A stretch of DNA of 64,000 nt from Bacteroides sp. 224 (GCF_010500995.1 NZ_QVMK01000026.1:23313-87312); one strand, 5' to 3'; shown: positions 24,784 to 33,897, counted from the first letter of the stretch. The notes: generated by a model from the sequence alone, not told the origin. Made by a program: numbers and translations.

Positions 24784-26013
24784 ATGAAAGATGAAAAATT
24801 TAAGGTATTACTCTACCTGAAAAAGAGTGTTCTTGACAAGTCAAGAAAGACCCCGATTATGGGAAGAATAACTGTCGGCGATACCGTTGCACAGTTCAGT
24901 AGCAAACTCTCCTGCACTCTCTCGCTTTGGAATCCGCGAGCCAGCCGTTTGAACGGAAAAAGTCAGGAAGCAGTCGAAATTAACGAGAAGATAGATAAGC
25001 TACTGCTTAGTATCAACGAGGCTTACAGCATTCTAACCGAACGAAATATACCGTTCGATGCCACAGATGTAAAGAACCAGTTTCAAGGTGGCATAGCTAC
25101 ACAGATGACACTGTTCCGGCTCTTTGACCGCCATATTGAAGAGGTAAGGGCGCGTGTCGGAATAGATGTTTCCCACCGTACAGTCCCTAATTATCTCTAC
25201 ACCCGGAGAAGATTAGGCGAGTTTGTCAGCAAAAACTACAACGTCAAAGACCTTGCATTCAGCCAGCTAAACGAACAGTTTATCCGGGAGTTTCAGGATT
25301 ATCTCATTCTTGAAAGAAATTTAGGTGTAGAAACTGTGCGCCACTATTTGGCGATATTAAAGAAAATCTGCCGGATTGCCTTCAAGGTGGGGCATTCCGA
25401 TAGGCATTACTTTGTAAACTATCCTTTGCTAAAGCAAAAAGTTAATCCACCTCGTACCCTAAGCCGTGAAGAATTTGAAAAGATACGGGATTTACAGTTT
25501 GAAGAACACCGATGGTCGCATATTACCACCCGTGATATGTTCCTTTTTGCGTGCTATACCGGGACTGCCTATGTCGATGTAGTATCTATAACCAACGATA
25601 ACCTGTCTAAAGACGATGCGGGCGATTTATGGCTCAAATATCAACGTGGCAAGAACGGCAAGCTGTGCCGGGTGAAGCTGCTTCCCGAAGCCATCGGGTT
25701 AATCGAAAAGTATAAGAATCCATCAAGAGAAACCTTATTCCCTAAAATGGAATATAACGCCCTGAAATGGAATCTCCAAAGCATACGCCAGCTAATCGGA
25801 ATGACAGGGGCATTGACCTATCATATGGGGCGACACTCGTTTTCCAGCCTGATTACGCTTGAAGGCGGTGTTCCCATAGAAACCGTTTCCAAGATGCTTG
25901 GTCATTCGGATATAAAGACCACACAGATTTACGCCCGTGTTACCCCGAAAAAACTCTTTGAGGATATGGACAAATACATCGAGGCAACCAAAGATTTAAA
26001 ATTAGTTCTATAA
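24784..26013 (+). CDS. Tyrosine recombinase / ICE integrase 1
   Basis: A 409-residue Bacteroidetes integrase with all three domains: arm-type N-terminal domain (about 5-90), core-binding SAM-like domain (about 105-205) and catalytic domain. Active-site residues are visible as H347 and R350 (YHMGRH), H374 (LGH) and Y383 (TTQIYAR). The Arg-I position reads TGTAYVD, with Ala instead of Arg, a substitution reminiscent of IntDOT, which also lacks this Arg. It would excise and integrate the right ICE. It is followed after 21 bases by a second recombinase. Confidence 0.92.
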   Translation: MKDEKFKVLLYLKKSVLDKSRKTPIMGRITVGDTVAQFSSKLSCTLSLWNPRASRLNGKSQEAVEINEKIDKLLLSINEAYSILTERNIPFDATDVKNQFQGGIATQMTLFRLFDRHIEEVRARVGIDVSHRTVPNYLYTRRRLGEFVSKNYNVKDLAFSQLNEQFIREFQDYLILERNLGVETVRHYLAILKKICRIAFKVGHSDRHYFVNYPLLKQKVNPPRTLSREEFEKIRDLQFEEHRWSHITTRDMFLFACYTGTAYVDVVSITNDNLSKDDAGDLWLKYQRGKNGKLCRVKLLPEAIGLIEKYKNPSRETLFPKMEYNALKWNLQSIRQLIGMTGALTYHMGRHSFSSLITLEGGVPIETVSKMLGHSDIKTTQIYARVTPKKLFEDMDKYIEATKDLKLVL

Positions 26014-26034
26014 CAATCAATAAACATTACAATC

Positions 26035-27222
26035 ATGCGATCTACATTTAAAATATTATTCTACATAAACCGGGGTAAAGTGAAAAAAGACGGTACAACC
26101 GCCATATTTTGCCGTATTACTGTTGATGGCGAACAAACCGTAATTACAACAGGTATTTTTTGTAACCCTAACGATTGGAAAAGTAAAAAGGGAGAAGTCA
26201 AAGACGAAAAAGCCAACCACCAACTGAAAGCATTTCGTCAGCGCATTGAACAGGCTTATGAGAACACGCTAAAAAAATATGGTGTTGTCAGTGTGGACTT
26301 ACTTAAAAATGCGATTCTCGAAATACATACTGTCCCCACTATGCTATTATTGGCGGGCGAGGCGGAACGTGAACGGCTAAGGGTACGTTCATTGGAAATA
26401 AACTCTACCTCTACCTACCGCCAGTCTAAGATTTCTCAAAATAACTTACGGGAATATCTTCTTTCCTTGAAAATGAAAGATATTGCTTTTACTGATATTA
26501 CCGAAGAGTTCGGCGAAGGCTATAAACTGTTTCTAAAAGGCAAAGAATATAAGTCGGGACATATCAACCATTGTTTTACATGGCTGAACCGATTGATTTA
26601 CATTGCCGTTGACCAAGAGATTCTCCGGTTTAATCCGATTGCTGATGTGAAGTATGAAAAGAAAGAACCGCCCAAATTACAGCACATAAGCAGAAATGAA
26701 TTGAAGCTGATTATGGAAAAGCCGATGCCAAATACGTTTCAAGAGTTGATTCGCCGAGCCTTTATCTTTTCTGCGTTTACGGCACTTGCTTATGTCGATT
26801 TGAAAGGATTGTACCCCCGCCATATCGGACGAACGGCAGAGGGTAAGCCTTTTATCAGAATCCATCGAAAAAAGACACAGGTTGAAGCCTACATTCCCTT
26901 ACATCCGGTTGCCGAACAAATCCTGTCGCTCTACAATACGGAAGACGATACGAAGCCTGTGTTCCCATTGCCTAACCGCGACCAGATATGGTATTGCATT
27001 ACTGAAATCGGATTCCTTGCTGGTGTAAAGGGCAATATGAGCTATCATCAAAGCCGCCACACATTCGGAACGCTCTTGCTTTCAGAGGGTATTCCCATAG
27101 AAAGTATCAGCAAGATGATGGGACATACCAATATTTCTACAACACAAGTTTATGCGAAAGTAACAGACCAGAAAATTTCCGAGGATATGGATAAGCTGAT
27201 GGAACGGCGAAAAGCAATGTGA
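26035..27222 (+). CDS. Tyrosine recombinase / ICE integrase 2
   Basis: A 395-residue paralogue of integrase 1 with the same three-domain order. Active-site residues are H338 and R341 (YHQSRH), H364 (MGH) and Y373 (TTQVYAK). Arg-I is again replaced (TALAYVD). Tandem recombinases may act together as a heteromeric integrase. The last 24 coding bases plus the terminator are repeated at 29799-29871, beyond the ATPase gene. Confidence 0.92.
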   Translation: MRSTFKILFYINRGKVKKDGTTAIFCRITVDGEQTVITTGIFCNPNDWKSKKGEVKDEKANHQLKAFRQRIEQAYENTLKKYGVVSVDLLKNAILEIHTVPTMLLLAGEAERERLRVRSLEINSTSTYRQSKISQNNLREYLLSLKMKDIAFTDITEEFGEGYKLFLKGKEYKSGHINHCFTWLNRLIYIAVDQEILRFNPIADVKYEKKEPPKLQHISRNELKLIMEKPMPNTFQELIRRAFIFSAFTALAYVDLKGLYPRHIGRTAEGKPFIRIHRKKTQVEAYIPLHPVAEQILSLYNTEDDTKPVFPLPNRDQIWYCITEIGFLAGVKGNMSYHQSRHTFGTLLLSEGIPIESISKMMGHTNISTTQVYAKVTDQKISEDMDKLMERRKAM

Positions 27223-27270
27223 GGTCATTCAACATTAAGCCCCGGAATCAAATGATTTCGGGGCTTAAAA
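27199..27270 (+). repeat. Integrase tail and terminator, copy 1
   Basis: The last codons of integrase 2 (M-E-R-R-K-A-M-stop) are followed by a terminator hairpin AAGCCCCG.../...CGGGGCTT (about 27236-27265). The whole segment is repeated at 29799-29871, offset by exactly 2600 bases at its left edge. The spacer to the ATPase gene (27271-27448) contains no other feature I can support. Confidence 0.85.
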
Positions 27271-27448
27271 TAATATGACAACATGTTATCCCACACCTTA
27301 CAGTAGTCCTTTTTTAAGAGAGGACAAAGGTTCTAAGATAGAAATGCGACTGATTCGCAAGTATTTGGTACTTTTGTGGACGCTAAGGACTTATTGAGAT
27401 AATATTTAGGTTCTGCGTGTTATTTAATAAATAAAAAATAATCTATTT

Positions 27449-29773
27449 ATGAAACCAATTGACATTATTGGAATAAAGAATTTCAGGATATTTGATGATG
27501 AAAAGGGATTTTTGGAGGAGATCGCCCCAATAAGTGTCCTTACGGGAGCAAACAATGCCGGAAAGAGTTCAATTATTAAGTTTCTCCAGATGCTTAAAGA
27601 TAGCATGCAAGGAAATGACACTCCTTTTGATTTAGATTTAACAGCGCAGGAGCATTTATTAGGAGACTTTGATAATGTATTATTTAATAAGAAAAATAGG
27701 GAAGTTGCTATTTATTTGCCTTTTCTCTTCTTAGGAATAAAAAGCTTTTATATTTCTCTAAAATTTGTAGTGCCTTCTTCCAAAAATTCATACCATGCAA
27801 AATTAAGAGAGATTGAGATTATTGATAAAAAGGATAATTCGAAAATTTTCTCTTTTAAATATCGAGAAGCTACGGATTTAGAAAAAGAAGCTTATAACGA
27901 GAAATTCAAAAACGAACAAGAAGAATATAAAAAAAAGAAAACAAAACAAGATAAAGAGAAAATAGATATTTTTTCATCCTATTTCCTTTTTCCGCCCACT
28001 GAAAATCCATTGGTTGGATATATAGACTGGAATATTAAATTGGATAACCTTAAAAAGTATTTAGAAGAAATATTGGGAGTTTATAAACTATATTTAGAAA
28101 GCAAGAACAAAAGGATGTGGCTTGAAAGCGCGGATAAGCATCTTGAAAATAGCTGGTTAATCCTTTCGGAGTTCATAAATTCTTTCAAGGGTGAACTTGA
28201 TATTGATATATGGGATGATTTTATAAAAAATGAGATTGATAAGAAAGATTCAATTAGTGGTAAAGAACATATTGGAGAAAGAGATTTAGAAGCAGAAGAT
28301 TATTTTTTTTCACGTCCAGAGATAGAGGATCTGGTCTATCATAATGCTTTGAAAATTTTGAAAGAAAAATTAAATTGGAATAGTTCTAAAAATGTTGATG
28401 ACAAATTTTCAGTTCTTGAGAGTTGTTTTGACGTTAGTTGGAAGAAATTAATTCAAAGAATTAATTCGATAAGCTATTTATCAACCATAAGAGAAGAAAA
28501 TTCACGGATTTATATTGCCAAAAACATCTCCCCATTTATTAAATTATTGAAAGATTATAATTCGAAAGAATTTCAATATTCAAGTTTCATTGATAAATAC
28601 CTAAAAGCTTTTAGAATAGGGAATAGGATTAATGTTAATTACACACAAAAGCATCAGCTCCTCACCGTCTCTGTTACTACTTTAAATAATATAGAACGAG
28701 ACTTAGTTGATTTTGGATATGGCATAAAACAACTTATATTAATTCTGATTCAAATTAGTGTATTAGCAGAAAAAAACAGAAGAACGGTTGAGGATTATGA
28801 TGATGAAGGAGAATATATGCATGATATCTATATTCCAAGTATGTTGCTGGTTGAAGAACCTGAAACAAATCTTCATCCCAAGTGGCAATCTTTATTAGCA
28901 GAAATGTTTGTTGAGGCAAACAATCAATTTAATATTCAGTTTGTAATTGAAACTCATAGTGAGTATATAATAAGAAAGCTTCAAACCTTAGTGGCAAATA
29001 ATAAGATAAGCGGAGAGAAAATTAAAATATTCTATGTAAGGCATCCAGAAGATGTAAGTCAAGATAAAAAACAGATCTCCAACATTAATATTCAACCAGA
29101 CGGTAGCATTGATTATCGAATTTTTGATGGAGGTTTTTTTGACGAAAATGATACTCTTGAATTAAGTTTGTTGAATATTCAAAGAGATAAGTTTTTGCAC
29201 GATTTTGAAGAACTAAAAAGGACAAAAGAAGAGAATGAAAATAAGCTATCCGAATTAGAACAAAAAATTGATGACTATACAAACAAACTTGACATAAGTG
29301 TTTATCAACAAATAATAACTCAACGCTTTGACACCTCTAAACTTTCACCAATTAGTGTAAAATATTTAATATCAGGGCAATTTCTGTTAAAAAACATCGA
29401 CACAAGCAGCGATTTTGCCCCAGTTATAATACAATATGGACGTGCCGTTGAAAACGAGTTAAAAGAAATATTCCTAAGTATTGATAATTCAAAAAAATGG
29501 ATGTTAGGGGTAATGCAAGGTTCTTTAGAGAAATTTAAGAATGGCTCAACAACATTACCTCAGTGCAATGCCAGCGAATATGCACAACTCCCAATCGAAT
29601 TAGCAAACAGATTTAAGGCACCAGCAGACTTAAAAATAAACTTAATTGATGACATACGTGAAATAAGAAACTTGGCAAGCCATTCAGGGCAAACAAATAG
29701 CGAACAAGATGCCCTTGATTACATATTGAAGGTTAATGAGTTTATAGACAAATGGATAAATGAGAAAAAATAA
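27449..29773 (+). CDS. OLD-like AAA ATPase with C-terminal HEPN-like domain
   Basis: A 774-residue protein. The ATPase is of the OLD/AAA_15 SMC-like type: Walker A GANNAGKS (33-40), a long insertion (about 85-340) with charged helices, Walker B MLLVEEPETNLHP (465-477) and the H-loop IETHSEY (H503). A coiled coil follows (about 590-625). The last 120 residues are helical and contain RNLASH (740-745), an R-x4-H motif of HEPN ribonucleases, with helices before and after as in HEPN. Joining an SMC-like ATPase sensor to a HEPN nuclease recalls PrrC and RloC. I infer a single-gene anti-phage or toxin function. It is AT-rich cargo between two copies of an integrase tail. Confidence 0.75.
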   Translation: MKPIDIIGIKNFRIFDDEKGFLEEIAPISVLTGANNAGKSSIIKFLQMLKDSMQGNDTPFDLDLTAQEHLLGDFDNVLFNKKNREVAIYLPFLFLGIKSFYISLKFVVPSSKNSYHAKLREIEIIDKKDNSKIFSFKYREATDLEKEAYNEKFKNEQEEYKKKKTKQDKEKIDIFSSYFLFPPTENPLVGYIDWNIKLDNLKKYLEEILGVYKLYLESKNKRMWLESADKHLENSWLILSEFINSFKGELDIDIWDDFIKNEIDKKDSISGKEHIGERDLEAEDYFFSRPEIEDLVYHNALKILKEKLNWNSSKNVDDKFSVLESCFDVSWKKLIQRINSISYLSTIREENSRIYIAKNISPFIKLLKDYNSKEFQYSSFIDKYLKAFRIGNRINVNYTQKHQLLTVSVTTLNNIERDLVDFGYGIKQLILILIQISVLAEKNRRTVEDYDDEGEYMHDIYIPSMLLVEEPETNLHPKWQSLLAEMFVEANNQFNIQFVIETHSEYIIRKLQTLVANNKISGEKIKIFYVRHPEDVSQDKKQISNINIQPDGSIDYRIFDGGFFDENDTLELSLLNIQRDKFLHDFEELKRTKEENENKLSELEQKIDDYTNKLDISVYQQIITQRFDTSKLSPISVKYLISGQFLLKNIDTSSDFAPVIIQYGRAVENELKEIFLSIDNSKKWMLGVMQGSLEKFKNGSTTLPQCNASEYAQLPIELANRFKAPADLKINLIDDIREIRNLASHSGQTNSEQDALDYILKVNEFIDKWINEKK

Positions 29774-29798
29774 CAGCAATTCCAATATAGAAAGGTAG

Positions 29799-29871
29799 GT
29801 GGAACGCAGAAAGGCAGTGTAAGGTCATTCAATATTAAGCCCCGGAATCAAAACGATTTTGGGGCTTAATA
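29799..29871 (+). repeat. Integrase tail and terminator, copy 2 (orphan)
   Basis: The segment reads V-E-R-R-K-A-V-stop in frame, then the same terminator as at 27231. It differs from copy 1 mostly at synonymous positions (CGG/CGC, CGA/AGA, AAA/AAG). It is the end of a diverged integrase gene whose body is absent, and it also provides the terminator of the ATPase gene. Confidence 0.8.
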
Positions 29872-29899
29872 TTGATAGGCAAAGCGAACTGACAATAAA

Positions 29900-30196
29900 T
29901 TACTCCCATGCCTCACGATAGTTCTGTTCCAACAACTTTTGAATATCCGACTCCCGGTATAAGGTTTTACCACCCAGTTGAAGGTAAGGGATTTTGCCTT
30001 TGGTTCGGTATTCCTGTAATGCCCTCCGGCTGATTTTCAACCTTTCCGATACCTGTGCAACGGTCAAAAACCGTTCTCCGCTCAAAGACGGCTCATACCC
30101 TGTCATTACGGTTTCGATCCTGTCTAACAATCTATCGAGCGAACAGAATAAAGATTTTATCCGCTCATTATCTTTTGTTACAAGCTCTGTACTCAT
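29900..30196 (-). CDS. Helix-turn-helix excisionase-like protein, 98 aa
   Basis: The C-terminal half is a MerR/excisionase-type HTH_17 domain (FLTVAQVSERLKISRRALQEY, partly quoted; then GKIPYLQLGGKTLYRESDIQKLL). The N-terminal half is helical. Such pairs of small HTH proteins next to integrases serve as recombination directionality factors or regulators in Bacteroidetes ICEs. It is 2 bases downstream of the second HTH gene. Confidence 0.85.
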   Translation of the reverse strand: MSTELVTKDNERIKSLFCSLDRLLDRIETVMTGYEPSLSGERFLTVAQVSERLKISRRALQEYRTKGKIPYLQLGGKTLYRESDIQKLLEQNYREAWE

Positions 30197-30198
30197 AT

Positions 30199-30477
30199 CT
30201 ACTCCGATTTCAGATTGTTGATAAACCGCTCCACATCTTCGGGCTTATAGTACATCTTTCGATTAAACTTCGTATAAGCCAGTTTCCTTTTATCTCGCAA
30301 ATACTGTAATGTATTGGGATTGACATTCAGAATAAGACAAACATCCTGATTATCCAGCCAACCGTCAAGTTCTTTGCTTTTGTTCCTTTCAATCAGTTTT
30401 TCGGCTTTCTGAACAAACGATTCAAAACGCCCAAGCATTGCCTCGAAAGTGCGGGCTTCTATATTTATTATCTCCAT
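30199..30477 (-). CDS. Helix-turn-helix excisionase-like protein, 92 aa
   Basis: Starts at MEIINIEARTF (30477). A longer frame to 30546 adds a hydrophobic stretch unlike the family, so I rejected it. An N-terminal helix is followed by an HTH_17 domain (LDNQDVCLILNVNPNTLQYLRD, partly quoted; KMYYKPEDVERFI). It is a partner of the 98-residue HTH gene and would be transcribed away from the ParB block. Confidence 0.83.
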   Translation of the reverse strand: MEIINIEARTFEAMLGRFESFVQKAEKLIERNKSKELDGWLDNQDVCLILNVNPNTLQYLRDKRKLAYTKFNRKMYYKPEDVERFINNLKSE

Positions 30478-30562
30478 AATATTTACCTTTTTCGTTAATA
30501 CTATGATTACGGGATAACAAAGGTAAGTCATTAAAAAACAATACATACCAATCCCTTATGGG

Positions 30563-30595
30563 CTGGTAGCTTTCGTCTGCACTTGTCTATACCTA
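30563..30595 (+). repeat. TTGTCTA dispersed repeat, copy C
   Basis: CTGGTAGCTTTCGTCTGCAC followed by TTGTCTATACCTA. It matches the element-wide repeat at 48990-49016, 51180-51208 and (inverted) 61821-61860. This copy lies in the 487-base non-coding region between the HTH genes and the small membrane protein. Confidence 0.6.
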
Positions 30596-30715
30596 AAGTG
30601 CAAACAGATTCCGGCGGCGGTCAAAATATGCCCCTTTTTTGTACTCCCTGTTCAGACTATCCGGGGGTAAAGGTGATTTTTTCTACTGCCCGTATCTTAT
30701 AACTTCTTCCTCTTT

Positions 30716-30920
30716 TAGCGGAATGCCGACTTAGCCGATGAAGTGTTCGATTTCATGCGCGAAAGTATTTCCGTGTTCCTCACGCCGAAGCAAGTTCAAG
30801 CCGCAGAGCGGTTTCGTGAAAAATCTTCCTCTTTCCGTTCCGGCGAGCGTATTTATTCTCGAAAAACTTGCATCGGCTAAACACTACCTTTCTCTGCCCC
30901 TGAAACTCGATCACTCATAA
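30716..30920 (+). pseudogene. Frameshifted counterpart of the 43-aa leader protein
   Basis: One frame (ATG 30755, stop 30878-30880) reads MRESISVFLTPKQVQAAERF. A second frame (to stop 30918-30920) reads FILEKLASAKHY. Together they resemble the intact 43-residue peptide at 21181-21312 (LHPNQVQESE, IFLKNLDAAKKH). The DNA CTGAAACTCGATCAC after it is identical in both leaders. It may be a decayed small gene or one read by frameshifting. Confidence 0.35.
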
Positions 30921-30963
30921 CCGGCTCCGATACGGCATAGCGTTCTAAAAAAAAGTCAGAATT

Positions 30964-31203
30964 ATGATACGAACAGCAGAAAAAAACAGGAAACAACGAT
31001 TCTCAAACCTTCCAATCAGCATAGGTTGGGTTTTGAAAATAGCTTTTGCGGTGGCGGGTTTTGCCCTCTGGGGGTGGTCGTTCGTGGCGGTTGTCGCAGG
31101 GATTTATTTAGCGTGGGCAATCATTAAAGGCGTTTTGTCCTGTCTTATTTCCCTTATCGTTATCGTGGGCTTTATCCTCCTTTTGATAGTATTAATTTTC
31201 TAA
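30964..31203 (+). CDS. Small two-helix membrane protein, ICE backbone (copy 2)
   Basis: A 79-residue protein with start AEKNRKQRF, the PISIGWVLKI motif and hydrophobic helices across about 20-78. It is a paralogue of the 78-residue protein at 20927-21163. It opens the plus-strand operon that leads through three small genes to parB. Function is unknown. Confidence 0.75.
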   Translation: MIRTAEKNRKQRFSNLPISIGWVLKIAFAVAGFALWGWSFVAVVAGIYLAWAIIKGVLSCLISLIVIVGFILLLIVLIF

Positions 31204-31214
31204 AACATAAAGAC

Positions 31215-31427
31215 ATGAAACCAAAGTATTTCAACTCGTTAGGCTCGTTAAACGAGTATGCAAACAATTATCCGAATAACAGTTTTTCATTTGAGCATAC
31301 CCCCCGAAAATGCGGATGCGACAGCGTAAGATGCAGTTTCGATGTAACCGACAAAGAGGATAACGACATTTTGGAAATCCTTGTTATATGCCCCATTTGT
31401 GCCAATAACCCTAAAAACAGACAGTAA
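31215..31427 (+). CDS. Hypothetical ICE protein with Cys motifs, 70 aa
   Basis: Small soluble protein with KCGCDSVRC (about residues 33-41) and ICPICANN (about 58-65), a four- to five-Cys set that could bind zinc. It starts 11 bases after the membrane protein gene and ends 1 base before the next ATG. Confidence 0.7.
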   Translation: MKPKYFNSLGSLNEYANNYPNNSFSFEHTPRKCGCDSVRCSFDVTDKEDNDILEILVICPICANNPKNRQ

Positions 31428-31428
31428 T

Positions 31429-31644
31429 ATGACACAGCCTAAAATGAACCTGCATGGAGTATCAGTATGCCCAGCAGGAGAAGAAAATCACGAGCGTTAC
31501 AAGGATTTTCGCGGGAAATGGCTCTACCAATACGATTACCGGGATACGGACGGAGAACTTTTTAGCGTAGTGATGCCGACCCTTACGGAGTGCCGAGAAA
31601 GGCGGGATAAGTGGTTAAATCAAAAAATAGCAAAAAGCAAATAA
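31429..31644 (+). CDS. DUF3873 family protein, 71 aa
   Basis: Matches the DUF3873 pattern known from Bacteroides conjugative elements: NLHGVSVCPAGEENHERY, YQYDYRDTDGELFSVV and TLTECRERRDKW. I used the ATG at 31429, right after the stop of the preceding gene; upstream in-frame codons belong to that gene's region. Function is unknown. Confidence 0.8.
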   Translation: MTQPKMNLHGVSVCPAGEENHERYKDFRGKWLYQYDYRDTDGELFSVVMPTLTECRERRDKWLNQKIAKSK

Positions 31645-31673
31645 CAATTAATAATCATTCAAAAATTACAGTT

Positions 31674-33662
31674 ATGACAGCAATTAAAAACAACGGCACA
31701 GCCGTAGCAGTAGCAGAGAAAGCAAACGAAGTAGTAACCGCAGTAGTGGTACGCACTCCCGACAACGGACAGCGCAAAGCCGTAAACATCGCATCCGACC
31801 TCATAGAGCCAAGCAATTACAACGCTCGAAAAACCTTTGACGCCGATGCGCTCAAAGAGTTGGCGCAAAGTATCTCCGTTCATGGACTGATACAGCCCAT
31901 TACAGTACGGCGCAAGGGCGAGAAAGGCGAACATTACGAAATCATTTGCGGGGAACGCCGTTTTAGGGCGTGCCGTATGCTCAAACTTTCAGAAATCCCC
32001 TGCATCGTTCGGGAAGTAACAGACGAACAGGCGTATGACCTTTCAATCTCCGAGAACTTACAGCGTGAGGACGTGCCACCAATGGAGGCGGCAGAGGCTT
32101 ACAAACGCCTTATAGACACAAAGTGGTACAATATTGCAAGCCTCGCCGTAGCATATGGTAAAAGCGAAAGGCATATCTATCAAACGCTGAAACTTTGCGA
32201 CCTCATTAAAGGTATTGCCAACCTTGTAAAAGAGGGCAAACTGACAGCATCGGCAGGGATAGTCATTAGCAAGTACGACAAGAAGATACAGGAGGATATT
32301 TTGAACGACCGATTAGGCAAGGACGGCGCAGGCGAATGGTGTAATATCTCTGCTAATGCGTTGGAGGGCAAGATACGGAACTGCTATACGAACAACCTCG
32401 ATAATTATAGTTTCGATAAATCCAAGTGCCTTAAATGTATTCACAATTCAAGTAATTTCGACCTGTTCGCCGAGAATGGCGGTTGTGGCAAGTGTACCAA
32501 CAAAAAATGTTTGTCGGACAAGCAAACGGCATACCTTGTAGAACAGGCGCAAGCCGTAGCCCTTGCCGACCCGAAACTCGTTTTTGTCGGCGAACAGTAC
32601 AGCCACGACAACGAGGCTACCCAAATAATCAAAAAGGGCGGTTATGAGTTTAAGAACGTGCAAACGTATAACCTTAACTCATATCCCACAGCACCGACAG
32701 CACCGCAAGCCTCCGAGTACAAAAAGCCCGAAGATTACGACAAGGCACAGGAGAAATACGGCAAGGAGCAGGAAAAGTACACCAAGCACACGGCACACCT
32801 TGAAGAACTGAAAGAGCAGGGCAAAATCCGTGTGTATGCTAAAATCGGCGATAGTAATGTAAGAATGTACTACAAAGAGGTTGCCACCAAAGACACCAAG
32901 AGCAACGAGCAGTTAATCTCCGACCTTACAGCCAAGAAAAAGCGGAATAACGAACTGGCGGACGAAAAGACCGCCGAGGGCTTAAAGGAACTTTTGCGCA
33001 CAGAACAGATACCACAGTCGGCATTTACCGCCGATGAAGAAACGGCAATGTATTTCTTTATGCTTACCAAGTTACGCCGTCATAACTACAAAGCCGTAGG
33101 ACTGAAAGAAAACGACTATTACGGCTATCTGACGGACGAGAAGAAACTCAATATCGCATCTTTGCTGACCGAAGAACAGAAAACCATTGTACGCCGTGAT
33201 TATCTGTATAGCCACCTTACGGACGGCACAAGAACCGTAGGCGATGAAAAAGGAGGTATGTTATTAGCGTTCTCAAAACAACATCTGCCCGAAAAGACGG
33301 AAGAAATTGTAAGCACTCACAAAGAGGAATACGGCAAGAAAAACGCCCGATTGGACGAACGTATCGCAGGGCTGAAAGAGGCTGAAAAGAAAGCGAAAGC
33401 CGATGCCAAAGCAAAAAAGGCAGAGCAGACCACCAAGACGGAGAAAACCTCTAAAACAGCCGAAAAAGCCATCAAAAAGGAAGTGAACGCCACCGCCCCG
33501 AAGTCGGAAACCACCAAGCCGAAAGGCAAGGAACAGTCCAAAGCGACCCAATCCGAAAAGAAAGAGGCGAAACCAACACCAATACCGACACCGCAAGCGG
33601 ATAAGGTGCTGATTGTCGGAGTACCCAAAGCGCAACCTAAAGTGGAGGCAATAGCGGTATAA
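31674..33662 (+). CDS. ParB/Srx-type partition protein of ICE
   Basis: A 662-residue protein. The ParB N-terminal domain (about 36-130) has GLIQPITVR and the CTP-binding box CGERRFRA, then ENLQRED. An HTH/KorB-like middle follows (about 135-210, AYGKSERHIYQTLKL). A Cys-rich zinc-like segment (CLKCIHNSS, GGCGKCTNKKC, about 245-285) comes next, and a long Lys/Ala/Glu tail. It probably spreads from a centromere-like site on the element. The start at 31674 was chosen because the longer frame runs through the end of the preceding gene. Confidence 0.9.
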   Translation: MTAIKNNGTAVAVAEKANEVVTAVVVRTPDNGQRKAVNIASDLIEPSNYNARKTFDADALKELAQSISVHGLIQPITVRRKGEKGEHYEIICGERRFRACRMLKLSEIPCIVREVTDEQAYDLSISENLQREDVPPMEAAEAYKRLIDTKWYNIASLAVAYGKSERHIYQTLKLCDLIKGIANLVKEGKLTASAGIVISKYDKKIQEDILNDRLGKDGAGEWCNISANALEGKIRNCYTNNLDNYSFDKSKCLKCIHNSSNFDLFAENGGCGKCTNKKCLSDKQTAYLVEQAQAVALADPKLVFVGEQYSHDNEATQIIKKGGYEFKNVQTYNLNSYPTAPTAPQASEYKKPEDYDKAQEKYGKEQEKYTKHTAHLEELKEQGKIRVYAKIGDSNVRMYYKEVATKDTKSNEQLISDLTAKKKRNNELADEKTAEGLKELLRTEQIPQSAFTADEETAMYFFMLTKLRRHNYKAVGLKENDYYGYLTDEKKLNIASLLTEEQKTIVRRDYLYSHLTDGTRTVGDEKGGMLLAFSKQHLPEKTEEIVSTHKEEYGKKNARLDERIAGLKEAEKKAKADAKAKKAEQTTKTEKTSKTAEKAIKKEVNATAPKSETTKPKGKEQSKATQSEKKEAKPTPIPTPQADKVLIVGVPKAQPKVEAIAV

Positions 33663-33717
33663 ATTTGAAGTTCAACAAGGAGCGGGAGAAATCCCACTCC
33701 TTAAAAACATTATCAAA

Positions 33718-33897
33718 ATGACGGTATTTATATTATTCCAAACGGATATTCACAGGACAAGGGCAAGCCGTGTATTTTTCGGTGTGTTCACTTCCGAGGC
33801 TAAAGCGATAGACCACGCCAAAGAAAACGGCTTATATACCTATGATGCAGAGGTAGAAATATTTGAATGTGAAATTGATAAATTCGGCGAGGTATGA
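33718..33897 (+). CDS. Small hypothetical ICE protein, 59 aa
   Basis: An open frame from ATG 33718 reads MTVFILFQTDIHRTRASRVF, then an acidic end (DAEVEIFECEID). Its stop overlaps the start of the next gene (ATGA at 33894-33897), a sign of translational coupling, and it follows parB after a hairpin (33677-33702). The coupling makes it likely to be real despite its size. Confidence 0.7.
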   Translation: MTVFILFQTDIHRTRASRVFFGVFTSEAKAIDHAKENGLYTYDAEVEIFECEIDKFGEV

